Assembly (NCBI GenBank): GCA_043228905.1
Contig: JBHGNT010000011.1
Span: forward strand, 7,688,001 to 7,752,000
Source: Azolla caroliniana
Taxonomy: Eukaryota; Polypodiophyta
Length of the DNA stretch: 64,000 bases
Direction of reading: 5' to 3'
Every line of letters begins with the position of its first letter. Positions within the stretch are counted from its first letter, which is position 1. The position numbers were made by a program, and so were the translations under genes. The notes below the pieces were generated by a model that saw only the letters and a list, made by a program, of their open reading frames with translations, was not told the DNA's origin and searched no databases. Shown here in pieces: positions 45,326-58,141 of the stretch.

Positions 45326-45554
45326 ACCATATGTCATTAGACAAGTAAATAAAAATGTAAGTTATTTCCTAGCTGAAATGGATGGAGTTGCTTTAAGGTT
45401 GTCGATTATAGGGAAGCGAATTAAGATATTCAAGAAAAGGGAAGATCAAAGCGCTAACTTTCTCAATGAAGACGGCATCCATGAACTTGAAGAAGGAGAT
45501 GTTCATTGGTGCATGTCGAAGGGTGCGCAAGTGTATAGGGGGAGGATGTCGTGA
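45326..45554 (+). pseudogene. Gypsy E' integrase C-terminal segment, second half
   Basis: The frame entered after the duplicated ACCAT continues the 9144-9426 ORF: YVIRQVNKNVSYFLAEMDG, then KRIKIFKKRED. It corresponds to the tail of Gypsy E at 29665-29800. The last codons overlap the polypurine tract (GGGGGAGGA, 45538-45546) and the first bases of the LTR. Confidence 0.9.
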
Positions 45555-46678
45555 TGTTTTCATGCCATGATGAGAAAATAACCTCTACCAAATTATACGA
45601 ATTAATTCAAATCTTTGTAAATGGTTGTTTAGCTAAGCGATAGCTAATAACTTGATAAAAACCGGTCACCACAGGATGATAATATTATGTGTAAATAGCT
45701 AGTTGAATCTATGAAAAAACATAATATCGAGTATTTAATATTTTAAAGCTAAATACCTATTCAAAGCACAAATTTTTGTTATTATCACTATCAAGTGTTG
45801 AGATATCAGTCCCTCCGAATGGGAACCGATCGAGCCGAATCGGAGGATCCGGAGGAGGAAGCGAGATCAGATGGATCCGGTATGAACAGTGAAGATGAAC
45901 AGAATTGTAAATATGTTCTTATGGGTCGTTCACATTTGTAAATAGCCCCTAAAGTTATATATGTATAAATATAACTAGGGCAACACTGTTTTGGTGTGTG
46001 TCTATGATTGTAGCAATTGTTGTGTGTGTTGTATAGAGTGAGCGAGAGAGAGAGAGAGATAGACAGAAAGCACTTTCTGTTGTAACCGTTGGTTGGCAAA
46101 GACAGAGCTCGAGGTCGTTGCCTCAGAGTCTCACTTTGTAATATCTCTCCTCATAGTGATCCTGTTTGGAGTCTGTGAACTCCCATGGTTTTCCCCGATT
46201 AGGGTTTCCACATTAATATCCTATGTCGACTTATTTCATGTGAAGTGCATCTATCTCCTATTTTAATTTGTTTCTTCCATTGGACCTCGGTTGTGGCCGA
46301 GAGTGATCCCTCTCATCAAGTATTTTAGCTATTAAAGTTATTGCCTACTAATGCAAGTGCCTCTTTGGGTATTTTGGCTATTAAAGTTATTACCCACTAA
46401 TGTAGGTGCCTCTTATGCATGGGTGACGCTTAGCACTCATGCATCCACCTTCCTCATGTATAAAAGGGGGGGTGAGCAATCTTATCAAGAGGGGAATATA
46501 GACGTGAAAATTAATACTATTGTAATCAGATAGGCAAGAAATACTATTGTAATCATCTTGGAATTATCAATACAAACTATTTTGTTTCTTCTCTTTCTTT
46601 GACAAGAAGCTCGGTGCTTACTTCGCAGATTCACAACTTTCTTTTCCGTTGCACGTGTACGTTGTAATCAACATCACA
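45547..46678 (+). repeat. Gypsy E' 3' LTR, interrupted by a solo LTR
   Basis: Begins TGTCGTGATGTTTTC after a polypurine tract. A solo LTR (45796-46315) is inserted in it. Beyond lie two 49-bp tandem copies (46321 and 46370, TATTTTAGCTATTAAAGTTA), a TATAAAAGGGGGGG promoter near 46460 and a probable end at ACATCACA (46678). The end is a guess from the E LTR. Confidence 0.6.
45796..46315 (+). mobile_element. Solo LTR of a D-like Copia family
   Basis: Runs TGTTGAGATATCAGTCC...GATCCCTCTCA and is flanked by TCAAG at 45791-45795 and 46316-46320. It shares the family D LTR layout: a GTAAATAG...TATAAATATAACTAGG block, GTTGTAACCG, CCATGGTTTTCCC and a TGTGGCCGAG end. The identical target duplication marks a clean LTR-LTR recombination product. 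Confidence 0.92.
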
Positions 46679-48822
46679 ATGGCAAGCTTCTAGAGGACCC
46701 TACCGTTGCCACCCTATGTGGAGTAGATACTACTACACATATTTTGGAGTTCTCAAAAGGAAGAAGAGGAGAACAATGTGGATACCCTGATAACTATGTG
46801 ATACATTTCCAATGATATATTAATGTTTTCGTCTGGGTTTGAAAGTTTTGATTTTTTAATATTGTCCACATTTTTGGAGTTATGAATTTATGGATGTTGA
46901 TGAGCACTACATTTTCATGGGTGTCCATGAGTATCCACTATATGATACGTGAATTTATGGATGTTGATGAGCACTACGTTCTCAAATCAAAACTTTCATG
47001 GTTGTCCATGAGTATCCACTATACGATACATGAATTTATGGATGTTCATCAACACTACATTTTCAACTCAGAACTTTCATGGGTGTCTATAGATATCATC
47101 TAGATGATATTTTAGATGGAATTTATGTCTATATCCTCCATATATGCTAGAATTTTTCTTGATAGGTTTGTTTCGTGTGTAACTAATAGAATAACAACAA
47201 GCTCTTGGATCATAGTTGACACTAAGGATTAGTCTTACCTCTTCTACGTAAAGCATTTTCACTAACAATAGATGTCACTTACATCATAGTTGGCATTAAG
47301 GATTAGAGTGTTACTTCTTCTACATAAAACATTATCACTAACAAATAGGCGTTTCCACTGTTGGAACCTACATCTCCTCATGATAGTCAAACCCATAATC
47401 TTAACTTGTGTAAAATAAGTTAACCACTGTGATTTGCTTGAATTTAACTTCATTTCATATCTCCAAACTATCAACTTTTAAACATTTATCAAAAAACTGT
47501 CCAATTGTAGAAATTAGAGTTTCGAAACTTGTTAAATTTCAAAAAATCAGCAAATTCTATATGCTTTTTTAAACATGTGATACTAGTGTATTAAGTTTCT
47601 GAAAATTGCTTGAAATCACAAGATTATAAAAGGAATCTACAAGTGGAATGTGTGATCCTTCCACTTGTGCACACAAATGTGTTTTTTAACCTTAATGGTT
47701 ATATGTTAACCCTAATCAAAATCATAATGAAATCTTACTTCATTGATTGCAATTTCAACATCCTTGCAACAAACTCCAACAACTTTGCCTTAATCAACTA
47801 AAAAACACTTGAGCCATACTACACTTAAAAATAACAATGATTCCCCATTTCAAAATCTTTTTGTTTACATCGAACTACAAAAGGTTCTTGTCTTTATACA
47901 AGAATGTGGGACAAAACGGTTAATTTTACAATTCATTTTTCTTATTGTATTTGATCCTTGAAACCATTTTCTATCACAAGCATGCACATGCCAACAAATG
48001 GACCTGTTTCATCAGAAAAACATCGAATTACATTGTGTTAGACATTAGAAATACCATGTTCGTAATAGGAATGCATCACTTTGTTTCAAGTACCCTCTAA
48101 TTGTGTCAATCACATCTACAGTAAATGTAACATACCAACTTTTGTGATTTCTGACTCCCAAAAATATGCAGAGATCATGTATCATTTTGTAGGGAAATGG
48201 GTTGTATATTACTCCTAGGCATTTATGGATCTATGTATTATGTATAAACGTATGTACATATGAATACAATATTCTTTTAAGACAATGAATGAAAAGACCT
48301 CATTTGCTTATATAAGGCCACGAATCCAATTAATTCGCAATACTCTTTTAAGACGATTAAAAGACCTCAGTTGCTTATATAAGCCCACAAATCCAATTAA
48401 TTATAATAAATTGTATGGTTGCATCTGTTTTAGCTTCATTAGAACTCCTCTGACAGAAACTCTTGTGAATTAGTAAATGAGGCAAAACTAGGCTAGTCAT
48501 TAGCACGGAGCAATTACAAGATAATGGAATAGCATAATATATCATACAAAGAATTTCAGACTTTCCTGGTCTCAGAAAAAATGAACCTTCACCGCAACTA
48601 GGAATACAAGTGGTACATATACCAATAAATCTATGAGTTTTACTAGTGACAGAAGACCTCAATCGAGTAAAATGGATACTTTACATGTGCTACAAACGCA
48701 TATCTGATCTCTTGTGCTGCCCAGTCAAGTCTTGGTAGAATATCTACCATCCACAAACATAAAAACACATACACACCCACACAATGTGTTCCAGAACCAA
48801 TAGAAAATACCTCTCAATCTAG
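46679..48822. other. AT-rich intergenic stretch with short tandem repeats
   Basis: No gene is recognised. Three diverged copies of a GAATTTATGGATGTTGATGA unit start at 46884, 46951 and 47032. A duplicated CTTTTAAGAC...CCAATTAATT block lies at 48267-48333 and 48340-48402. The last part would contain the 3' UTR of the EH-domain gene. Confidence 0.55.
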
Positions 48823-51800
48823 CTAAAAAGCATTCCATGAATCTGTGCTATGTCTTGGAGCCTGAGAAGATCTGGTGCCCAAGAATGGATCAGGCTCATC
48901 CATTGATGCGAAGCTGCGAGGCTGTGTGCCACCGACAGAACTTGCAAAAGAATCAAACCTTGCAAAGCTATCTGAGGTAGTAGTACTACTGAAAGAATCA
49001 AACCGAAAAATTTGTTCTTGGCTCGAACCCCTTAACACATTATTCTGGACAGGTGTGTTTGGTATCGACTCGTCAAAAAAACCTCCACTTGGGTAGTGAT
49101 TGAAAGGAGTATTGTTATTGTTATGAATGGGAGTGCTTGGAACTGAATTATCAAAAAATACTGACGTTCTTTCTTTTGTTCGTATTGGCCCAAATGATGG
49201 CAAATCTTCTTGAAGCTTTCCACTTTGCCCTGAATTTGGTGATGTGTCAAATGGATCATTAAATCCAAATGTAGAAGATTTTGTGCCAATCTTGGCCGAT
49301 GAGAAGAAAGATTCCTCAGAGGCCTATGTAGCAAGAAGAATGGTGTTAGAAATCCAAAAAAATGATACTTCCATTGACTTCTTTGTTAAGGGGATAGCTC
49401 GGATTTAATCACCTTGGCATTTGATGATTCAGTCCTGCCCCATGAAGCATTAGATCCAGCGTCATCACCCCTAGGGTGGGTAAAGGCAGAAGCCCAATCA
49501 CCTCCATTTACACCAAATGTGTCACTCTCTGATTGAGAGGAAACTGGACTAAATCTATTACAAGAAGAAATATAATAAGAATTAAGCAAGTCAATTTCCC
49601 CAGAAATAACCACAAAACATGTACGCTCATATGGAGTTCTTATTACCAAACCTTCACACCACCATTATAATTAGAATTGAAATTTATCAATAATCTGGCT
49701 ACCGAATATGTCAGAAAAAAACAGCTTCGATGTATAGAACACACAAGGAAACAATTTAAGGATTTATTGGCTCGATAATATATACCTCTCCGAGTCTTTG
49801 TTTGATGTAAAAATTGCTGATTCCAAGGGTTCTGGACTAGACGGTGTGTCCTCTCTTGGACTTGCATCACCATTTCTACTCAAACTACCATGGTGATCTC
49901 TTCTTGGAGAAGATTCTCCCTGATTTTCATTCGATATAACGTCTTCTTCTTGCATTTCCCCATCACCTGCAGAAAAATCAAACCCATGATTTTCATCCCA
50001 TGTTGCTGGACTTTTAGGCTTGGCTGCATCACTTCCAGCAGTTTTTTCCTCCATAAATTCCTGAACATAGGTGAATCCTGCATAGCAATATTAAATGAAT
50101 TTTGACACTGATCAAAATAGAGCTTTAAAATAAACAAAAATTACTGATATGAAGACACATCAGCTAGTACTAAAAATGGCTTTTTTTACTCGTTTTCACA
50201 TTTTCAATTCACTGCTTTATTTAAATATTTGTATTCACAGTTCTAGGTTTATTAGAATCATAAGAAAGGTTACTATGTTCTGTGAATCCCAACTATAATT
50301 CATTTGGTATGGAATATCACAAACAATCACCAGATTACAGGTCAAGATTTACAATCATCTTCTCTATGACCAAGCTATTTCACATCCATTTTCCACATTC
50401 AAGTTCCCTAAGGCAATCTTTACATTGTTGCTATGTATGCTGCACAGGATATTGAAGAGCACATCTAATCTCTTCCTTGAAAATTTCTAGGCAGAGAGTG
50501 GATATTGTGCAGTTATTGTTGCAATAAATTTGTGGGTTCTCTATACACATTGACCAATCATATAATGTATTATCAAAAGAAAACTCAAGCTTGATTCATA
50601 CTAAGATATATAGAATATTAGCCACACCTTCATCTTCAAATTTGTCCCAGTCTTCATCCCACTGTGCAGCATTTTCCTGAATCCCTGGCTGCCACCCTGA
50701 ATATAAAGGGGATAAACATGAATCGAAGACGTTTAATGTATGTGCCTTTATACAGAAAGCTCAACAAATTTAGAACTCACCATAAGGTAGCTCTAAAAGT
50801 GATGTGGGCTTGATTTTTAGACTTAGGTGCTTGCATTTTGCATTTAATGCTTTCCTCAACTCATCTAAATCCTTTTGTAGCCTATCTGCACGTGCCTGTA
50901 CACAAAGCACTATAAATCATGAGGTATACTTTCAAAGGGATAACTAAATTTACCAAATAAAACACTAAACTTTAAACGTAACTAGAAAAGGACATACATA
51001 TACGCTTATAATACATATATGTACCTTCTAAAGTAATAGAACTAATGAAATAATAAAAATATCTAAGATATCACTTCTCTGGGCATCTTTCCAAACAATT
51101 TAATCATTTAAGGTTTACGATATCATATCATTATATGAAAAGTCTATATTTTCAAATGAACAATACATTATTTCTTAAAGCATACTAAAAGGTTCCAAAT
51201 TATTTTCATGAGGTATACTTTCAAAGGAATAACTAAATGTAGCAAATATAACACTAAACTTTAAAGGTATCTAGAAAAGGACATACATATACGCTTATGA
51301 TGCATATATGTGCCTTCTAAAGTAATAGAACGAACAAAATAATAACAATATCTAAAATATCACTTTTCTGGGCATCTGTCCAACAATTTATTAATTTAAG
51401 GTTTATGATATCATATCATTCTATGAAAAGTCTATATTTTTAAATGAGCAATACATGATTTCTTAAAGCATACTAAAATGCAAAACTGCCTTAATTGTAG
51501 TAGAACCTAATGCACAATAAGATATTATCTACAATATCTTCAGCCCAAATGTTCTCATTGGAGGTCTTGCATCTAAAGGCACATGACGTTGAGGGTTGTT
51601 CCTGGCTTGTTATCCTTCATCCTTGTCACCTATAGTTTTACATACTATTCACACAAAGAATTCAACGATATGCATCCATTAGCTCATGAAGAATTCCCAT
51701 CGCAATCTAATGTTCATATATTTTAGATAATTTTACGGTAGGGAAAGTATAGAGATCAGCCATGCATGAAAACATTTTCAAGTAAAAACTTCCAGAAGGT

Positions 51801-54800
51801 GTGGATTCAAATCAGAAATAACGAATCTTACAAAGTCTTGATCTTGCTGGAATGTAATAATAAATCTCAAGCCTGACTTCCACAGGATCCTCGTAAGATG
51901 TGATTAAACAAATCACTTACTAAATGGAACATTTACTATTGAAATTCATTATCAGGCATATACACTCTGATGTGAATGGCATTTCCCATTTTTATATGTG
52001 TACAGAAATGTTACTGTCCCAGAGATTGGAGCTTCAGGAAATGTTGAAGGAATGTAACCTGTAGGAATGCATTTGTATCCCCACCTTGCTCCATCCTCAA
52101 TATTGCATTGTAAAGTTCCAACCTCCGCTCCTTATAATAGGCAACAATTTAATTAGATAAGCATTGGATGTACCATGTACAATATACCATGGAAAATGTT
52201 GTAAAACCTTACCTGAATATCACGGAAAGCTGCCTCATCAGTGAGTAATCGAGATTGAGCCTCCCCTGCTTGCTTAAATTTTTCATCATAGCGCTTTACC
52301 AAAGATTCAACCTGCAAATTGTTTCCACTAAGAATATAAAAACAAGACAAATATGCCTAGCAGCTTGCTAAGAGAATCTTCGTGAATTAAATACTATACT
52401 CTCAAAAGCAGTACAATACAAACATAACAGTTTGAGCTTGTGAATATGGAAATGAAATAAGCAAAACCTCAAAGAATAAAAGTAAAAAATCTGCAGATAA
52501 ACAAAATCATTGAAGTCACAGCACACAGCTAAGTTTAACCAGCCTCTGTATATTGGAGCCATTTTGTCACTACCCTGGGCTCTTTCTGTATCCATCAAGC
52601 TAGAAGGCATTTCATTTAGCCTCTTGCACAGAGAACAAGAATGGTGTCAGTTCAATCATTCTTATTTTTCTACATACAACTATTCATTAGAGCACAATAG
52701 CAAAAAAACTGATTCATAGAAATTTTCGTTTAAAAAAGTATTCAAGAACATATTTGAACATGATACATGAATACAGAGTATTCTAAAACAATGTACACCT
52801 CTCGCTTATCAGATGATGCTCGCTCTGTGATTTCTGCAAGGCGATTATCACATCTTGTCTTGAAAAGCACCTGAACCACAGGGAAAGGATTAGCAACATA
52901 TGTATATATTAAGCATGTCTGATGTATCTAACACTAAATGATGATTAAACTCGAGCAAGGAAATAGAATAGTTGAAATAAAATTCTAACAAACAAAAAAG
53001 GCTCTAAATAGCTCGGAACATTTCATTAAAAGCTAATAGAACCAATAATAGTGTAAGTTTATATATTTCTGCTCCTCTTTAATATATAAAGAGAATATAA
53101 TATTCTTATATCCATCTTCATCTTATGAATATACTGGTGGTGAGAAGAAATTTTGTTTATGTATTTCCATTCCTTGCTTCAATAACACTTTAAAGAGATA
53201 CTAGTGTTTCTGTAGTTTTTGTCATTTTGCCCTTGTGAGTATTTTGTGTGCATGCTAATTTGGTGGTTTTCCTTTTAATTTTTTGCTGACATGCAGATTC
53301 AGCTTGGCAAGAGGTTTGAAGAACTCCATACAATTTCTTGCATCTTTGTACGGTAAAACTCCATTTTTTCCTTCGAGTCCATAATCTGTTTTTCCAATTC
53401 ATGCATCTGCAAAACAAGTAAAGAGATCTCAGTGCATTGAGACCTGCGGTTGAGATACATTTAGGCTTTGAAAACTTACAAAAACAAAAAAAGTCCTAGT
53501 AAAAGACATGGTATATGGTTATATCAGTACATTCTATAAACATACTCGGTGAACTGATCATGAGAGAACATCATAGATATAGAAAATTCAGAAGTATATG
53601 ATTTTCTTGAGCCGAGCCATTGCCAGTATTTGATGGAGATCTTTCATGCTGAACAAAGTTAAATTCACTCATGAACCAATACATCATATCTCTCACCCAT
53701 TTTCTTCTCAAGGAGGAGAGGTGCCTTCACATTGCCAAGCTCAGACTACGAAAGCCTTGTTGATACACATCATATATCTCCCCTCATTAGATATATGGCA
53801 TTGATGTGTATCAATACAATTAACCCTACTAGGATGAAATCAAAGACTTAACGTCTGCTATGACCATAACATCATAGCTTCTATTTCTTATCCCTGCTAG
53901 AACCTATATCAGATGAGAAAAGAGGGCCATAGTAAACCTATAATATAATTATCACAGCATAACATCAATCACATATCATTATTGTGTATTCGATGGAAAA
54001 TATGAATACAGCAATGCATTTTCAATGAGAAATTTGTCTTTTCATAGATGCTACTTTATTTTCTAATTCTCCTTCATTGTAGGTTTGATACAGTTTTTCA
54101 ATTATTAAACCAATCATGCAATAAAAGAGAATCTCTAATGCTCAAGTTGCACTGAAGTTACAACTAGTCAGTGTTGTTATGTAAGATCCAGATATAAAAT
54201 TCATCTATTTGCTATTTTCCAAACTAAAAATAACAGAAACTATAAAATTATTCCTATTTCCATGGTAATATTATGTCCTTAGGCGTTTGGCCAGGCATGA
54301 TGTAAGGTCTCTAACGGAGCTTACAATTTTGTACAGCTGAAGCTCTAGCTACATAAGAGTTGTAGGACAAAAAACACCCTAGCTCTCTTTTTCAACCCAC
54401 TCACAATCCACAACCTGCACACAAGATATAGCTCAAACTATACACACATATACCCAATATTGGGAGATTTTCAACCCACTTCCTATCCATAGAGCTGCTT
54501 CAGGCTCACCACCAAGCATGAGAACCAGCAGTAAATGAGTTCAAATGAGCTCCAATCGCCGGTCTCCCATACCACCACCCCACACATATCAGGTGTGAGC
54601 AAGAGGAGCCAAGAGCCAGAGTTGAAGAGAGGTGTTCATTTCATAAAGAAGAACTAGGTCCAATTGGTAGGATCACCAAACATCCATTCTATTAAGAGTG
54701 CATTCACAAATCAAGAGTCTCTATGAGCCTTTAATATTGCTGATGCCCATCAGATGCATCATACAGTCTTCCTTATCTTTTATTTCTGTCCGCAGCAATG

Positions 54801-57800
54801 CTCAGGGAAACAACGTTAGGAAAATGATTCCTGAGTGATTGAGCTGTTTTCCAAGAAGCCTCTGCTTAGAGCCAACGTTTTTCCCTTTGACATAAACCAA
54901 TTAAGTTTCTAATGAAATATAATGTGTCATATCTTTTAAACACGTAGTTTCTTCTACTGCCGTTACTAATTCGTCCTACAGAAATCATTCTTTTAGATGA
55001 CATGGAACACATGGTGAATTGTTGGAGTAACCCATACTTATTTGATGCATCTCTTCTTGATTATTTAGAATGGTCATTTAAACTCCTCTTATTAAGAGTG
55101 TGGTCATATTTTTAAGATCCATCCAGGTGTCTCAAGATATAACACTCTCCCTCAAGGAGAGGGTTCCTTCTGGAAACTAACATAATATTCTAGCCAAACT
55201 ATCAAATGACCTCACCTCAACACACTTCATCAAACATCCCCTCTCTGTGATCTGTACGAATTTCACATTGACAATCACGATTGACACGAAGGAGACACTT
55301 GGTAAAGTGCATTAAATATTCCACCAAAATTTCACATCATATTACTTAGATAATTATTCGATTTCATGCATAGCTTAAATAATGAAATGCATTTACCTTT
55401 TTCTCAGCATCAACTGCTTCCTGATGCTTAGTTTGAAGAGTTAGTTGGTCATCAGCAGATAATTGATTGACCTTATACATTTCTAGAACTGGTGTATTTT
55501 GTAACCCCTGAACAAAGCCCTCTCTTGCTGATGGTCCCACTGGAGGTTGGATTTGATTTTGTCCTTGTATCATAACTGGAGGCCGTTGCAATGGTACACC
55601 ACGAGCCACAGGACGGGGTGGCAAACCAGGAGCAGTAGGTTGAAGCATACCTACAAAATCATACAGGAGTTCATCTCAAACAAAACACAACACCCAACTA
55701 GAAATCCTAAGTTAGTTCCTTAATAGACAATGAAAGAAACAAAAACTTTAGTTTGTATTACCAGGATTCTGCTGCCATGCAGGCACATTATGGCCAGAGG
55801 AGTTCTGAGTGAATGCAACCTGAGCTTCTGAAATACGGAGGGCTTTGATGCCAGATTCATCAAAAAAAGGTGTAGGATCCATCATTGCTGGTAGCGCTCG
55901 TCCCTCACGATGACGTTCCATGAGATAAAGAGACATGCAAAACTCGCGTAATGATAACATACTATCACGATCTTGATCAGATAAATCCCAGATCTGCTTC
56001 AGAATCTCTGTAAGCACGGAATCAGACAGACAGAAACCAATGATAAGAGTTACTTTTCTCTAAATGTCTTGATCTTAACAACTTCTAGATAAGAAAAACA
56101 GTAAACAGATCAACCTCGAGGAAGACGCCAACTAAGAAAAAGGTCACGAGCTTGATTTCCACTGATTTTTCCATCTTTATCAGTATCCACTTCGGAAAAT
56201 ATCTTTGTGTATTTTCGGATGGTGGCATCTGTCATCTTGGGCCAGGCTCTTACTCCATCAAGTAAAGGTGTGGGGGTCCCGAAACTCTGTCCTTGCTTAT
56301 GGGTTTGATCAATCGGAATTGATATTGGCTGGATCTGTTTTTTAGTCTCCATAGGTGCACTAGAAGTAGGAACAAGAGAAAACGCTGGCGATGGATCAGA
56401 TTGATTTGTTGTTTGCAATCCTCTTGCTTGAAATGTCTCATTTGTGGTCGGAACCGAATGAGAAATCAGTTGGGCTGAGGAAGAAACCAATGGTTTGTTA
56501 ACTGGAATAGCTGTAAAGACATCACCACCGAAGAGGTCTCGTGGCTCAGCAGAAACAGTACTATTAAGACTAGTAGAATTCGTACTCTTAAGTGTAGTAG
56601 AATCGGTTGAAGAGCTGGACCGAAATGCATCTTGTGAGGGTAAAACTCCTTTCGTTTGTGGAGGCACGTGGCCATCTGCAAGACCGCTAACCGAACTGGG
56701 TCCCGACCATGAAGATGATTTGTTAGTAGGCCAATCCAAGGAACTTGTACTTGTCGACATAGTAGGTGTAGCAGGTGGATTTGGAGCCCTGGCAAGAGGT
56801 GTAGAAGCCACTTGAGGTTGATATTGAGCTACTATTGGTCGAACCTGAGGCCCCAGATTAGCGGGGAGCTGAATCTGTGGAGGAGGAATTTGCGATGCCG
56901 CTGGACCATTTAATGCTCTGCTCACTATGGGTGGTGTTAATTCCCTCCCAGTTTGTGCCACTGTGACTAGTTTTAATGCATTATAGAACTGCTCTCTGGT
57001 TAGAAACCCGGTTTGTCCTTGGTCAACATACTGCCAGATCTGGAAATAAAACATTTCCAAAATATGGGGTGATTATTCATCCTGGGTGGGAATGTTAAAC
57101 CTGGAAAATACTCCACATATAGCAAGAGAGTGATTTCTGCCTTTACAAAAGACAACTCACTGTGGTGGATAAAAACCTTATCACCAAGAGCGTGATCTCT
57201 GCCTTTTGTCAAGCAAAGCTAAGATTGTATATGGGAAACTTAAATCCAGCAAATATACTGCTATCGTCAAGAGAGTGTGATTTCTTTCATTCCACATGCA
57301 AACCAGATCATGGTGGGTGGAAATGTTAAACCTAGCAAATACTTTAACATTGTTCAAGAGAATGATTTCTGATTTTTCACAAGAAAAACATCACAGAAAA
57401 GAATTCAAATCCTTATCATCAAGAAAGCAGCAAATATACAGCTTTTGTCTTTTTCTTTCCTGATACAAATATCGTCCTTATTATCGAATGGAGTGGTTTC
57501 TATTTTTCCACAGGAAAACTCATCATGGTGAGTGGAAATGTTAAATGTAGCAAATATGCGCACTACCATTGATGAAGCTCTCGGCACATTGAGTTCATGA
57601 AATTTGAAGGAAAGAAAAAGAAACACATTTATTACTTCTCAGTACACAAGAAGGAATAAAATAATTTCTACTTTCAAGTTTCAACTAATATAGATATAGA
57701 TATATATGCATAGTGTATATATAGGGAGAGTGATCATGGATGGAGCTGTGAGAGCTTGAGCGTTCTGGAACAGATAAAATTACAGAGAGATAGAGATAGA

Positions 57801-57951
57801 GTGATGAAGAAAGGCATACCTTAGCCAAGACTTCACGGTTGAGGTTTGCTCCTTGGAAGAAGGAGACAGCTTCTTGGCCACTGATGCGACCATCGCGATC
57901 CGTATCGGCGCGTCTGAAGTAAGCATCGAAGAGATCTGGGGAAGTGACCAT
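48823..57951 (-). CDS. EH-domain protein of the AtEH/Pan1 type (TPLATE-complex subunit), intact
   Basis: Exons by my splicing: 57951-57820, 57039-56115, 56007-55762, 55650-55397, 53406-53332, 52870-52799, 52311-52213, 52130-52059, 50895-50781, 50696-50628, 50077-49786, 49554-49413, 49323-48823. All introns are GT-AG and phases match, giving 997 residues. EH domain 1 is at about 7-95 (DTDRDGRISGQEA loop), followed by a Ser/Pro/Thr-rich spacer with DLFGG. EH domain 2 is at about 315-405 (DTDKDGKISGNQA and DQDRDSMLSLREFCMSLYLM). A coiled coil spans about 495-655. WDEDWDKFEDEGF lies near 680, and a disordered tail has DPF motifs (NDPFDTSP, PDPFLG). This layout is that of Arabidopsis AtEH1/Pan1 and AtEH2/Pan1, membrane-binding subunits of the TPLATE complex in clathrin-mediated endocytosis. 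The family call rests on motif order. No defect is seen. Confidence 0.93.
50918..51478. repeat. 289-bp tandem duplication inside intron 8 of the EH gene
   Basis: CATGAGGTATACTTTCAAAG begins at 50918 and 51207. The copies share CTAGAAAAGGACATACATAT and CTTAAAGCATACTAAAA and differ at scattered bases. It starts only about 23 bp from the exon 9 splice acceptor. The copies look old (several percent divergence). Confidence 0.9.
53407..55396 (-). other. Intron 4 of the EH gene, 2.0 kb, no gene inside
   Basis: The longest intron. It is AT-rich with no coding sequence recognised. A short inverted CTCTCCCTCAAGGAGAG lies near 55144-55160. Confidence 0.6.
57070..57600. repeat. Degenerate tandem repeats in intron 1 of the EH gene
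   Basis: Four or five diverged copies of a roughly 90-120 bp unit with GTTAAACCTAGCAAATAC and AAGAGAGTGATTTCT, for example near 57092, 57238, 57325 and 57538. Confidence 0.65.
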
Positions 57952-58141
57952 TATTGCGATGAAGCCAAGACAGACAGGGGAGGGGAGGGGAGCAGCAGAG
58001 AAAAAGGATCGATGGAAGAAGAAGAGCAGCTTGGCTAAGGAAGAAAAGTGGGGAAAAAAAGCGTTTAAACTTTACTCTCTTCTTCTTCTTCTTCTTCTTC
58101 TTCTTCTTCTCAATGGATGGATGGATGGATGGATGGATGGA
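57952..58141 (-). promoter_or_regulatory. 5' UTR and promoter-proximal microsatellites of the EH gene
   Basis: Read from the gene, a (CCAT)n run (58113-58141) precedes a (GAA)n run (58078-58110), then a purine-rich leader to the ATG at 57951. Such GA-rich leaders are common in plant genes, and any effect on expression is inferred. Confidence 0.5.

Noticed and set aside
53190-53417. 75-codon ORF as a separate gene
   Set aside because: It overlaps exon 5 of the EH gene (53406-53332) in another frame and reads into the intron.
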